From NCBI RefSeq assembly GCF_015767675.1, contig NZ_CP065218.1:248001-312000 (forward strand): a DNA stretch of 64,000 nt, read 5' to 3'. Of the stretch, positions 27,823-35,446 are shown in pieces. The notes under the pieces are model-generated. The model was not told the DNA's origin. It searched no databases and was given only the letters and a program-made list of their open reading frames with translations. A program made the translations under genes and the position numbers. Origin of the DNA: Vibrio navarrensis (GTDB taxonomy: Bacteria > Pseudomonadota > Gammaproteobacteria > Enterobacterales > Vibrionaceae). Numbering within the stretch: position 1 is the first letter of the stretch; each line of letters begins with the position of its first letter.

Positions 27823-28075
27823 TCAATGTTCTTGATAGTCTTTCTCTAACGGCAACTTTTCTAACAACTGATGTTGTTGCAACGTCATTCGTGCCAGTTC
27901 GCGCCAGCGTAGGCACAGTTCTATCGGCAGTTTGTCGGCCAAATCTTTGGCAGTTCACACACTTGTTGCAGCACCTGTTGGTTTTGCGCGGGCGTAAAGC
28001 CTTGCTGGGGCAGTGAAAGTAGGATTTGCAGCAACAATTCTTCGCTGGTTTGTTGCGCCACGGGGTAGCGTGCTT
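27823..28075 (-). pseudogene. Frameshifted gene fragment in the collapsed module
   Basis: The minus strand reads EARYPVAQQTSEELLLQILL...QVCELPK in one frame. A shift near 27941-27952 leads into DLADKLPIELCLRWRELARM...KDYQEH and a stop at 27823. Both halves have the Gln/Leu-rich composition of the neighbouring cluster proteins, and neither has a start. It is the C-terminal end of an unidentified helical protein. Confidence 0.55.
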
Positions 28076-28081
28076 CTTAAA

Positions 28082-28126
28082 CGCCCCGCTATCTGGGTTT
28101 GGCCAAAACCCAGATAGCGCGGGGCG
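28082..28126. repeat. Long imperfect hairpin
   Basis: CGCCCCGC+TATCTGGGTTT pairs with AAAACCCAGATA+GCGCGGGGCG around a GGCC centre. The pairing is interrupted only by a 2-base and a 1-base bulge. It is GC-rich at the base, lacks a T-run, and lies at the edge of the collapsed module about 125 bp past the 28250 gene stop. Confidence 0.7.
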
Positions 28127-28249
28127 GTAGTAGGTTGTGTGAGTAGATCTGCTAAAGTATGGTGTCTACTGCAATCCTTTCTTATAAGTGTGCGCAATTA
28201 ACCAGAGATTAGGTTGTAAGGTATTTGCGTTTTCATCACAGGTCGAACG

Positions 28250-30853
28250 CTATAGTTTTGTACAAACATACTTTTCAATCTCACTTTGAGACAAGTTATT
28301 TAATCCCATACGACCCAGAAAACCATGGTTCCACTCACCATCCCAGAAGTAGATGATATGGTCAGAACCTTGGGTACATTCCACACGATACGAAGCGGCC
28401 CCCATTACTTTGCCATTCGAAACAACGCGCTTTACTCCTCGTTGATTTGAAGCAACTGTATTTGATTTAGCCACGGCGCCTGCTGCAGCCGTAGTAGCAA
28501 CAGCCGTTGTCGCAGTATCTACTGCATCTGTACTCGCATAACGCCGCGATTCCATACGCTTGGTATCTTCACCAATGAACTGATTGTAGAGCTCGCCTGT
28601 TTTGGTGACTACAGAGTACATTGATGCTGATTGCCTTGGCGCCGATGGTAGTTGTGCAAACGCGCTGAAAGCTAGCTTTTGGGTACCTTTGGCTTTCGGT
28701 TCTTTTGCGGCAACAAGTGACACTGATTTAATTTCTGCTGATATTTTCGCTACACCATCGGGATACACCGCTGTGTATCCACCTAGCGTCCCGCGATCAA
28801 AATACGCAGTCTGAAATGCGCCAAACCTTACAGCATTCCGAGCCGTTGCATTGTCTGAACTCAATCTCGAACTCACGACCTGTTCCAAACTAATGTGTGG
28901 TTTGGTAGTGGACGTTCCGAAAAGCTTTGCTTTTACTTCCTTTTCCAGTGGTAGATTGAATGAAAACTCAATCACCACATTAAAATCATGATACTCGGGG
29001 ATAAAAGTCGCATTGCTCCCTAACCTCAATTGGTAACCAACGCTGGCGGTCGCGTTAACTTCGTAAGAATACTCAGAAGCCAAACCCCAACGCGATATTT
29101 TTCGGCCATCAACGGAAGAATCTAAGTCTGTCAACTCGAGCCTAAACAGCCCATCTTTGTTTTTGATTGATTCAAAGGCAAAAGCCTCCAAAGTCTTATG
29201 GTGTTCAGTTGTTTTGGCCAACTGCTGTGACTTTTGACCATCACTTGGTAACAACGTTAATTGATACGCTCGGAATTGTGCTAAAAATTGCCCCTTGTCT
29301 CTTAACAAAGCAACATAGGTCTCTTTGGTCTGTTGGTATACGTCTTGATATTTCGTCTTAGCAAAATCCTTTAGATATTTTTCATAGTCGTTTTCTGAAG
29401 TCAGTATCTTTGAAATGCTGGCGAGGTCCTGTTTTTCGCCGGACAAATCGTATGCTTTCTTCAAAGATGCGTACGTATTCTGCGTTCTGTACAGCGACAG
29501 TAATTTCACCTTGGCCAAGGCTGAAATTTCCGAATTTTTAGTATTACGTTTAGAGAAAGCAATCAACTGCTCTTCTGAGGTCAATAGGGCCAGTTCAGAT
29601 TTCAAATCGCCATTTTCCTTTGACCAAAGGTACGCGTTTTGGAAACCCGACACTGTTTGTTTCGAACGATATAAACCGATCAGTTCACTCTTTGCCGAAT
29701 ACACAACAGGTAACGCGACCGCAGGCGAGTAGAGCTTTACAAATTCTAAAAGTGCGTCTTCACCTTTGATCAACACGTACTCGGAAGATAAATCGTTCGA
29801 ATCACCAGACCATTTAAACGCATTGCGATAACCTTGCACACTTTTCTGTTCTCTATAAAGACCAACTAGTCGATTCTTCACGTCTGATGCAGAGCTGTGC
29901 GCTTTGTATTGCCCTAAGTAACTGACTAATACTGCCGTATCTTTAGAATGCATCGCGTCTTTATATAAGATCGTGCGAATCGCCTCTTTACTGGATGCAG
30001 TAATTGATTGATATCGTATCTGTTGCTCTTTACTGGTCGCCAACGTTACATCTTTACTCATTACCCAACCATGCTGTTGGTTCTCTAACGTTACCCATAA
30101 TGCATCGGAGTTACTCTCGATCACCATCAATTGCATCACTGGGGTAAGACGAGCCTTAACATTTGTAAACTGCGGAGAGTCGTATAAGTTTGTTTCCCGA
30201 ACCAATTTAGGTTCAGAGATCAAAGTATTTACTTTTTTATCGTTATATTTCTGAATAAAATCTCTCAGTTGAGCGATATTTTGAGTATCCAATTTTTCAT
30301 ATTCAATCTCCAACACTGAAAACAGTGCTTGCCGAGAGAAGTAGCTTCCTTTCGTTACTTCGGAAAACTCTTCTAATCCCTCTACGTCTTTTGCATTGGT
30401 CAGTCTAGTCAGTTCATTTATTAATAACTTTGAATATTCATCTGGGTCTTGCTGTGAAAGATATTGATGGTAGATGGATGCATCGTTCTTTGCTTTTGAT
30501 AATTGATAATATGCCTCTCGCTCTTTTGCTTTATGACGAGACTTAATTGAAACGTCCAAACTAAGCCGGTTATTCACTTCAAACTCTGAGGCATTACGAA
30601 AATATTCTATTGCTGATTGAGGTTGATCTTTGGCTAATTCAAGTTCACCTAGTGCAGTCAGTGCATAAAACTGGCCGATACTCACACCCGATGCTTCATA
30701 TCCTTTTAATGATTGCTCAAAGTGGCTTTGAGCACTATCTAATTTATTTTCAGACAAGGATTGATAGCCATGCTGCAAGTGCTCTGTATTGGACAGCTGT
30801 CCAGCACAACCCAATAGCAAAAATAACAGTAAATAGCTGATTCTCTTAGCCAC
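28250..30853 (-). CDS. Large SH3-domain lipoprotein of the accessory cluster
   Basis: An 867-residue protein. The start is GTG 30853, preceded by GAGGTGATTTCC, which gives a short lipoprotein signal (VAKRISYLLLFLLLGCAGQ). TPR-like repeats occupy about residues 20-110. A bacterial SH3-like segment lies near residues 220-270 (TPVMQLMVIESNSDALWVTL, GWVMSKDV). Repeats built on LxxLYRxxxxxxxFxxAYxLSxxxxDL follow (about 300-480). The C-terminal 350 residues are beta-rich. The tandem repeats and anchor suggest a periplasmic or surface scaffold. No enzyme motif is seen. It is 10 bp downstream of the small membrane-protein gene, so one operon. Confidence 0.75.
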   Translation of the reverse strand: MAKRISYLLLFLLLGCAGQLSNTEHLQHGYQSLSENKLDSAQSHFEQSLKGYEASGVSIGQFYALTALGELELAKDQPQSAIEYFRNASEFEVNNRLSLDVSIKSRHKAKEREAYYQLSKAKNDASIYHQYLSQQDPDEYSKLLINELTRLTNAKDVEGLEEFSEVTKGSYFSRQALFSVLEIEYEKLDTQNIAQLRDFIQKYNDKKVNTLISEPKLVRETNLYDSPQFTNVKARLTPVMQLMVIESNSDALWVTLENQQHGWVMSKDVTLATSKEQQIRYQSITASSKEAIRTILYKDAMHSKDTAVLVSYLGQYKAHSSASDVKNRLVGLYREQKSVQGYRNAFKWSGDSNDLSSEYVLIKGEDALLEFVKLYSPAVALPVVYSAKSELIGLYRSKQTVSGFQNAYLWSKENGDLKSELALLTSEEQLIAFSKRNTKNSEISALAKVKLLSLYRTQNTYASLKKAYDLSGEKQDLASISKILTSENDYEKYLKDFAKTKYQDVYQQTKETYVALLRDKGQFLAQFRAYQLTLLPSDGQKSQQLAKTTEHHKTLEAFAFESIKNKDGLFRLELTDLDSSVDGRKISRWGLASEYSYEVNATASVGYQLRLGSNATFIPEYHDFNVVIEFSFNLPLEKEVKAKLFGTSTTKPHISLEQVVSSRLSSDNATARNAVRFGAFQTAYFDRGTLGGYTAVYPDGVAKISAEIKSVSLVAAKEPKAKGTQKLAFSAFAQLPSAPRQSASMYSVVTKTGELYNQFIGEDTKRMESRRYASTDAVDTATTAVATTAAAGAVAKSNTVASNQRGVKRVVSNGKVMGAASYRVECTQGSDHIIYFWDGEWNHGFLGRMGLNNLSQSEIEKYVCTKL

Positions 30854-30863
30854 GGAAATCACC

Positions 30864-31310
30864 TCAAAACTTAAAAGTAACGGTATAAACAAACTCATTA
30901 TTCTCAGGGATGTAACTTAAGCCCTGAGAAATGTTGCTCGCTTCAGAACGTAGGCTGGAGGCTTGATTGTCAAAGTACTGCCCCACGAAATAACCAACAG
31001 CAAAGACTGCAAGCCCAGCATACAGAGCTATCTGACCATTTTCACTAAACTCATAATCACCACCTCTTGTTTCTTCTAATGTAGCTAGGGCATATATAAA
31101 ACTGCCACCCCCTACAACATAGGAACTCCAACGTGAGGTATCTGCATAGATGTCATTTCTATCTGCTGCCGAAAGTAAATCTTGGTAACGCTCCTCTTTT
31201 TGCTCTAATTTTTCGAGTTCAAGAGCAGGGGGAGCGGTATTTGCCATGGTGTTAGCTAAACTACTGTTGACAGACAAAACCAAAGATAAAAAAGTAATAA
31301 TTTTTTTCAT
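30864..31310 (-). CDS. Exported small membrane protein, 148 aa
   Basis: It starts with a signal peptide (MKKIITFLSLVLSVNSSLAN). A charged helix (LELEKLEQKEERYQDLLSAADR) follows, then two glycine-rich hydrophobic segments (VVGGGSFIYALATL and QIALYAGLAVFAVGYFVGQYF), and a C-terminal beta strand ending in ...VTFKF with a terminal Phe, as in outer-membrane proteins. Function unknown. It pairs with the SH3 lipoprotein gene downstream. Confidence 0.68.
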   Translation of the reverse strand: MKKIITFLSLVLSVNSSLANTMANTAPPALELEKLEQKEERYQDLLSAADRNDIYADTSRWSSYVVGGGSFIYALATLEETRGGDYEFSENGQIALYAGLAVFAVGYFVGQYFDNQASSLRSEASNISQGLSYIPENNEFVYTVTFKF

Positions 31311-31475
31311 TTCAACTCCATAAAAATAAGATTAAAAGCAATCTCTACTACATAAAAATTGGAATATAACCAATTATATGAGCAGTTATTTTCGGTTTTA
31401 AAAACCATAAAGATTTTCAGTCACATTGATATGACGAGTCCCACGCTCTACCTAAGCAAAAGCACCAAAAGCCAA

Positions 31476-32012
31476 TCACTGCTCGGCTCGCACCAAACGG
31501 ACGACGTTGCTTGTTGCTTTACCCCTGGAGAAGACGTCACCAGAGACAAAGTTGACGAACCACGCGTAACCACTGTTATCGGCATCGGGCGAAGACGACC
31601 AATACCAACCTGACGTATTGGGAAACTGTTGGTTATTAATTGCAGGACCAAAGCAGCGGTATTCAACAATTGAAGCCAGCTCGTTTTTGTTCGGCAAGCG
31701 CCAATCGCTGAATCCTGCCAAGGTATGTTGCGCGCCGGTAGCTAAAGCCTCCGCCCATGTAAAGCGAGTGGCATTACCGGTGCAATCGGTGCCATCCCAG
31801 CTTTGCCCAAGACTGCAGCGCTGCCAGATAAGCCCGGTGGTATGGTGGGTAACAGTGCCATCACCGTTATCGCTAAAATCCGTGTTTGGCGTGATGGCGG
31901 TGATAGCCCCATTTTCTCTACCTGCACATAAGCTGCTGGCATAGGCATTCACGCCCAGCAGTAACGGCAATAACACCAAAACCCGTGGCCAGTGATGATT
32001 GATTGTCCGCAT
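31476..32012 (-). CDS. Secreted single-domain DUF1566 protein
   Basis: A 178-residue protein with a signal peptide (VLVLLPLLLGVNAYA, cleavage near SSLCAG) and one DUF1566 domain. The domain opens DNGDGTVTHHTTGLIWQRCS, continues SLGQSWDGTDCTGN and DWRLPNKNELASIV, and ends WSSSPDADNSGYAW...VVRLVRAEQ. Cysteines in RCS and DCTGN and in YRCFGP probably form disulphides. The variable segment near its C-end shares DNA flanks with three other cassettes in this cluster. It is probably a periplasmic or surface ligand-binding protein. Monocistronic in appearance. Confidence 0.82.
   Translation of the reverse strand: MRTINHHWPRVLVLLPLLLGVNAYASSLCAGRENGAITAITPNTDFSDNGDGTVTHHTTGLIWQRCSLGQSWDGTDCTGNATRFTWAEALATGAQHTLAGFSDWRLPNKNELASIVEYRCFGPAINNQQFPNTSGWYWSSSPDADNSGYAWFVNFVSGDVFSRGKATSNVVRLVRAEQ
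31485..31601 (-). repeat. DUF1566 hypervariable cassette of the 178-aa protein
   Basis: Identical 15-bp and 18-bp flanks to the cassettes at 21815, 22361 and 32156, enclosing 84 bases of different sequence. It lies at the very 3' end of the gene, the usual place for a retroelement variable region. Confidence 0.72.
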
Positions 32013-32146
32013 AATATCTATCCTTTATCGCAAAACGTGTCACTGCGGCGGGCAACCAACCGCCGCACAATGGAAGAGGATGCGCAGCGCCCGTTAGGCA
32101 ACTGAGCACGTTTTCGCATCATCTCTCCTTATTTTCCAAAAATCTA

Positions 32147-33535
32147 TTATTGTCCGGCTCGCACCAAACGGACGAGGGCGCTGTGTTCCTTACTGCCGCT
32201 AAAGACCTTACCAAGGCCGAAGGTTACGACCCACGCCTCGCCACTGGCGTTGGCATAGGGCGAAGACGACCAATACGCACCAAGCGGACTGTAATGCGTC
32301 GGTGTATGTGGGAAATAGCTTTGCTCTATCGCGGGTAGAGTTCGCCCACTATGAACAATGCTGAGTAACTCATTTACTGAGGGCAGTCGCCAATCGCTGG
32401 CACCACAGAACCCTTGGTTATTAACCGCATTAACAAAGGCTTGAGTATTGCATTTACTGCTTCCGCAGTTGCTACGGCTTTGCTTGCCGGCATTACCGCC
32501 ATTGGTGCTGTTATCGGGGTTGTACCAAGTGTAGCTATACGTAGCATCGCGCAGTCCATTCCAGCCAGCGGGTTGTTTGACTTCCCAAATCAGGCCAGTG
32601 ACGTTATCGCGCACGCAGCTCCAATTTCTGGCACTGGCGGCTAATTCATCGCCGTTGGCATCCAGCTTGGTAAAGTCAAAACCGCCATCACCATCACCGA
32701 CTTTGGGCAATTTAGCAGCTAATGCTTGGGCATCACGACCAAAGTGGCCATCTTGACCATCGGGAAGCGCAATGCCTTGTGGGTCTTGCGCGACACTGCA
32801 ATCTAAATCGTTACTGGGTATGCCACCTTCGGGCACAGGGCCTTCACTGGTGGTATAAACAGCATTAGCGCACCAATCGATGCCGGTGTCGTTGAGTGGT
32901 TGGGTGGCGGCAAACGCGTTGATTTCGCCACTGGGGGCACTTTCTCCCTCAGGATGCACCGCGGTAACCACAACATGCCATACGTGTGGGGTTAAGTTAC
33001 TGATGCGAATCGGTGGCTGCACATTTTGCAACCAAGTGCCATCGGCTTTGCTGGCGTAACTGTCGGGCTCGATGCCCGGTTCACGCGCATAATACACATG
33101 GTAACTGGTAGCGCCTTCCACCGCTGGCCAATCGAGTAACAAGCTGCTGGGGCCTTTACTGAGTCGAACATCGGTCACGGCAGGCAACTGGCTAAAGGTA
33201 ACATTGACAGTACAGGCCTGAGTAACATTTAAAATGGTGATGCTGTACCCTTCGATTGCGCTATCACACCCCACTACCGTATCGACTTTAAAGCCAGCAT
33301 CAGGTAGAACGGTAAAGACAGTCTTTTTACCCAACTCAACAGAGGCACTTTCAGGTATCACCGCGCCTCCAACTGATGTTTCCGTGCGGACTACAACACG
33401 CTGCCCCACTTGCGGTTCACCGCTATTTTGTCCACTGTCATCCCCACCACTTTCACCGCCGCCGCAACCGATGAGTGCGGTAACTAACAAGGTGCTAATA
33501 AGCACTTTCGCATGATTTATTTTCAGTTGAATCAC
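32147..33535 (-). CDS. DUF1566 lipoprotein with fibronectin-like region
   Basis: A 462-residue lipoprotein (lipobox VTALIGCGGG, Cys about 24). A beta-rich domain (about 45-115) precedes a fibronectin-III-like segment (about 118-205: LPAVTDVRLSKGPSSLLLDW ... YHVYYA ... ISNLTPHVWHVVVTAV). A C-terminal DUF1566 domain (about 290-462) includes GLIWEVKQP, DWRLPSVNELLSIV and WSSSPYANASGEAW...VRLVRAGQ. It is likely an exposed binding protein. Its variable segment shares flanks with the other three. The 369-bp leader to the right holds a tandem operator. Confidence 0.82.
   Translation of the reverse strand: MIQLKINHAKVLISTLLVTALIGCGGGESGGDDSGQNSGEPQVGQRVVVRTETSVGGAVIPESASVELGKKTVFTVLPDAGFKVDTVVGCDSAIEGYSITILNVTQACTVNVTFSQLPAVTDVRLSKGPSSLLLDWPAVEGATSYHVYYAREPGIEPDSYASKADGTWLQNVQPPIRISNLTPHVWHVVVTAVHPEGESAPSGEINAFAATQPLNDTGIDWCANAVYTTSEGPVPEGGIPSNDLDCSVAQDPQGIALPDGQDGHFGRDAQALAAKLPKVGDGDGGFDFTKLDANGDELAASARNWSCVRDNVTGLIWEVKQPAGWNGLRDATYSYTWYNPDNSTNGGNAGKQSRSNCGSSKCNTQAFVNAVNNQGFCGASDWRLPSVNELLSIVHSGRTLPAIEQSYFPHTPTHYSPLGAYWSSSPYANASGEAWVVTFGLGKVFSGSKEHSALVRLVRAGQ
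32156..32272 (-). repeat. DUF1566 hypervariable cassette of the 462-aa lipoprotein
   Basis: Same 15-bp and 18-bp flanks as the three other cassettes, 84 variable bases between, at the extreme 3' end of the gene. Confidence 0.72.
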
Positions 33536-33904
33536 GACTATTTCCCTATTTTTGCTTTTGCTCGCAGCAAAAAGGCGTATTGGATGCCCACCAAATGGAT
33601 TGATCTGACGGACGACGCGAATTTCTATAGAGCAAATCAGTTAAATACGCTAACCACTGAAAAATAAAGAGTTTATAAATCCTCATCAAGCTCGTTGGCG
33701 TGTTTGTGCTAGTGGTTGGCGCGTTTATCCAGATCTTTCTGCACAAACTCACGAGTGTTCAGGAAAAGGGAAGATATTGAGTTGGCTGCTACGCAGTATG
33801 ATCGCTTTGGCAATTTAGTCGCTCTCATCAGCTCGCATGCTTTGCACTGCCGATTAAGCTAGGTAAAATCGCTCGATATTCAGGATGATGATCAGGATGA
33901 ACAC
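33536..33904. other. Divergent intergenic region between the DUF1566 lipoprotein and the 7TM-PAS-GGDEF gene
   Basis: 369 bp with no convincing gene. It must hold both promoters and carries the tandem element at 33696-33727. Short open stretches on the plus strand around 33690-33860 look faintly coding (LVGVFVLVVGAFIQIF) but are broken and unsupported. Confidence 0.5.
33696..33727. promoter_or_regulatory. Tandem 21-bp-spaced operator, copy 1
   Basis: TTGGCGTGTTTGTGCTAGTG is followed 21 bp later by a second unit whose first half matches (TTGGCGCGTTT). The first unit is 18/20 identical to the unit at 40241. Tandem direct repeats two helical turns apart are typical of AraC-type operators; the binding protein is inferred. 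Confidence 0.45.
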
Positions 33905-35380
33905 TTGACGATTTACAGTTGGCTGCTGATTTTAATTGCTTTCGGCTGCGGTGGATTGGCCGTTTACTCGCTGCGGTATCGCTATCAGGCAGTCAGTATT
34001 TGGTTTGCGGCAGTACTGATGGGCTACGCGATTCAAGCACTGGGCTACGCGCTTGAGTTGGCCAGTGGTCATGTCGAGTGGGCGCGATATTGGCTCGACT
34101 TTATTTTTATTGGTGCGGCGTTTATTCCTAGTTGTGTGTTGTTAATGGCGCTCAGCTATCAAAATCCTAGTCCTCCCCCGGCTTGGCTGCGTAACAGTGT
34201 CTTAGCCATCAGCAGTTTGGTTCTGTTAGTCCAATGGACAACACAAATTCATCAGTTAGGTATTAATTATCTCTCCGTACGAATGGTCAACTCACTGACT
34301 ATTGGCGATTTGCAATTTGGGTTGGTCTACCAGCTCTATATCGTTTATACCCATCTTTGCGCCTTGTTGGCTACCTTGATTATGCTGACTCGAATGTGGC
34401 AGGCCCCACGCTTTTTCCAAGCGCAGAATTTGAGCTTGTTAATCGGCATGATTTTCAGTTGGATAAGCTACGGCTTGTTTGTTCTAGGCTGGGCACCTAA
34501 CGGTTTAGATCTTACGGTATTTAGCGGCGGGATTATTGGTCTGTTCTTTGCCTACGGCATATTTGGTCATCAATTCTTGTTGCTCGCCCCCGTAGCTCGT
34601 CATCGATTGTTTGATGCTCTCCCTGATGCGGTCCTCGTGTTAGACGAGCAAGATCAATTGATCGATTTCAATCCACAAGCAATCCTTCTGTTTTCTGAAT
34701 TAAACCCGAAGCGTCTCGGTTTACCGCCCCCTGACGTCATAAGCGATTGGATGGAACAGCAAACCAAAGCTCAAGCGCCAATTGCACTTCGGATCGGCGA
34801 GTCGACTTACCAGGTCATCGTGACACCGCTGCAAATTCATGCCAATACGCCTGCACAAGGATTGATTCTCGTACTGCGAGATGTGAGCGAGCAACAAGCA
34901 ATGATCACCCAGTTACAGCATCACGCTGAGCGCGATAGTCTAACTGGATGTCTCAATTATGCTGCTTGGCAGCAACGTTTGTCCGCTGCAATCGACCAAA
35001 ACGAGTCTTTTTCTGTGGTGATTTGGGATTTAGTTCGGTTTCGCGATGTGAGCGATGGCCGAGGCGAGTTGATTGGCAATCATCTTTTGCAAAACTTTGC
35101 CCGTCATCTTGAACATTTCAAGCCACCACACAGCGAATTAGCGCGTTTATATGGCGATCGGTTTGTATGGCTGGTAAAAGAGGCTGACCCAACTCAGTTG
35201 GTAGAAAATTGCCAAACCATTAAAGCCAAAATGGAGTATTCATTGGTCAACGATATTACTTTCGCACAGGTGGAGTACCAACCACCGGAAAGCCATCGTT
35301 ATGTAATGATGCGCCTGTTTGATCGCTTACGTGAAGAGAAAACCAACAAACAGACGCAGAGCAAAACCAGCCGAGTTTAA
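33905..35380 (+). CDS. 7TM sensor protein with PAS and degenerate GGDEF domains
   Basis: A 491-residue inner-membrane protein. Seven hydrophobic segments fill residues 1-225 and resemble the histidine-kinase N-terminal 7TM region. A PAS-like domain (about 230-330, LFDALPDAVLVLDEQDQLI) and a GGDEF-fold domain (about 338-470, ERDSLTGCLNYAAWQQRL) follow. The catalytic signature reads YGDRF instead of GGDEF, so diguanylate cyclase activity is unlikely; it may bind or relay instead. The start appears to be TTG 33905 after ATCAGGATGAACAC, since the nearby ATG runs into a stop. A tandem operator lies 180 bp upstream. Confidence 0.78.
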   Translation: MTIYSWLLILIAFGCGGLAVYSLRYRYQAVSIWFAAVLMGYAIQALGYALELASGHVEWARYWLDFIFIGAAFIPSCVLLMALSYQNPSPPPAWLRNSVLAISSLVLLVQWTTQIHQLGINYLSVRMVNSLTIGDLQFGLVYQLYIVYTHLCALLATLIMLTRMWQAPRFFQAQNLSLLIGMIFSWISYGLFVLGWAPNGLDLTVFSGGIIGLFFAYGIFGHQFLLLAPVARHRLFDALPDAVLVLDEQDQLIDFNPQAILLFSELNPKRLGLPPPDVISDWMEQQTKAQAPIALRIGESTYQVIVTPLQIHANTPAQGLILVLRDVSEQQAMITQLQHHAERDSLTGCLNYAAWQQRLSAAIDQNESFSVVIWDLVRFRDVSDGRGELIGNHLLQNFARHLEHFKPPHSELARLYGDRFVWLVKEADPTQLVENCQTIKAKMEYSLVNDITFAQVEYQPPESHRYVMMRLFDRLREEKTNKQTQSKTSRV

Positions 35381-35398
35381 ATATAAACTGACTGAACG

Positions 35399-35430
35399 CC
35401 TTCCCAGCCGCCAAACAGCGGATGGGAAGG
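35399..35430 (+). terminator. Hairpin in the convergent region after the 7TM-PAS-GGDEF gene
   Basis: CCTTCCCA pairs with TGGGAAGG and an inner CCGC with GCGG. It lies between two converging genes and could serve both; there is no long T-run. Confidence 0.5.
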
Positions 35431-35446
35431 TAGTGAGCCGACAAAT

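Larger units (their letters stand above)
27636..28249. other. Collapsed remnant of a second cluster module
   Basis: 614 bp without an intact gene. From right to left it holds a 20-bp imperfect hairpin (28082-28126), a frameshifted gene fragment (27823-28075), a second copy of the 54-bp leader (27751-27804), the 3' tail of a DUF1566 gene (27708-27722) and a small hairpin (27665-27685). The order parallels the intact arrangement around 24115-23455, with the genes deleted. Confidence 0.65.

Noticed and set aside
17863..33535. A reverse transcriptase, template repeat or accessory gene of a diversity-generating retroelement within the window
   Set aside because: I read the listed proteins for the catalytic YxDD region and for an AAC-rich non-coding copy of the 18-bp flank. 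Only the four coding cassettes and a 15-bp tail at 27708 were found.
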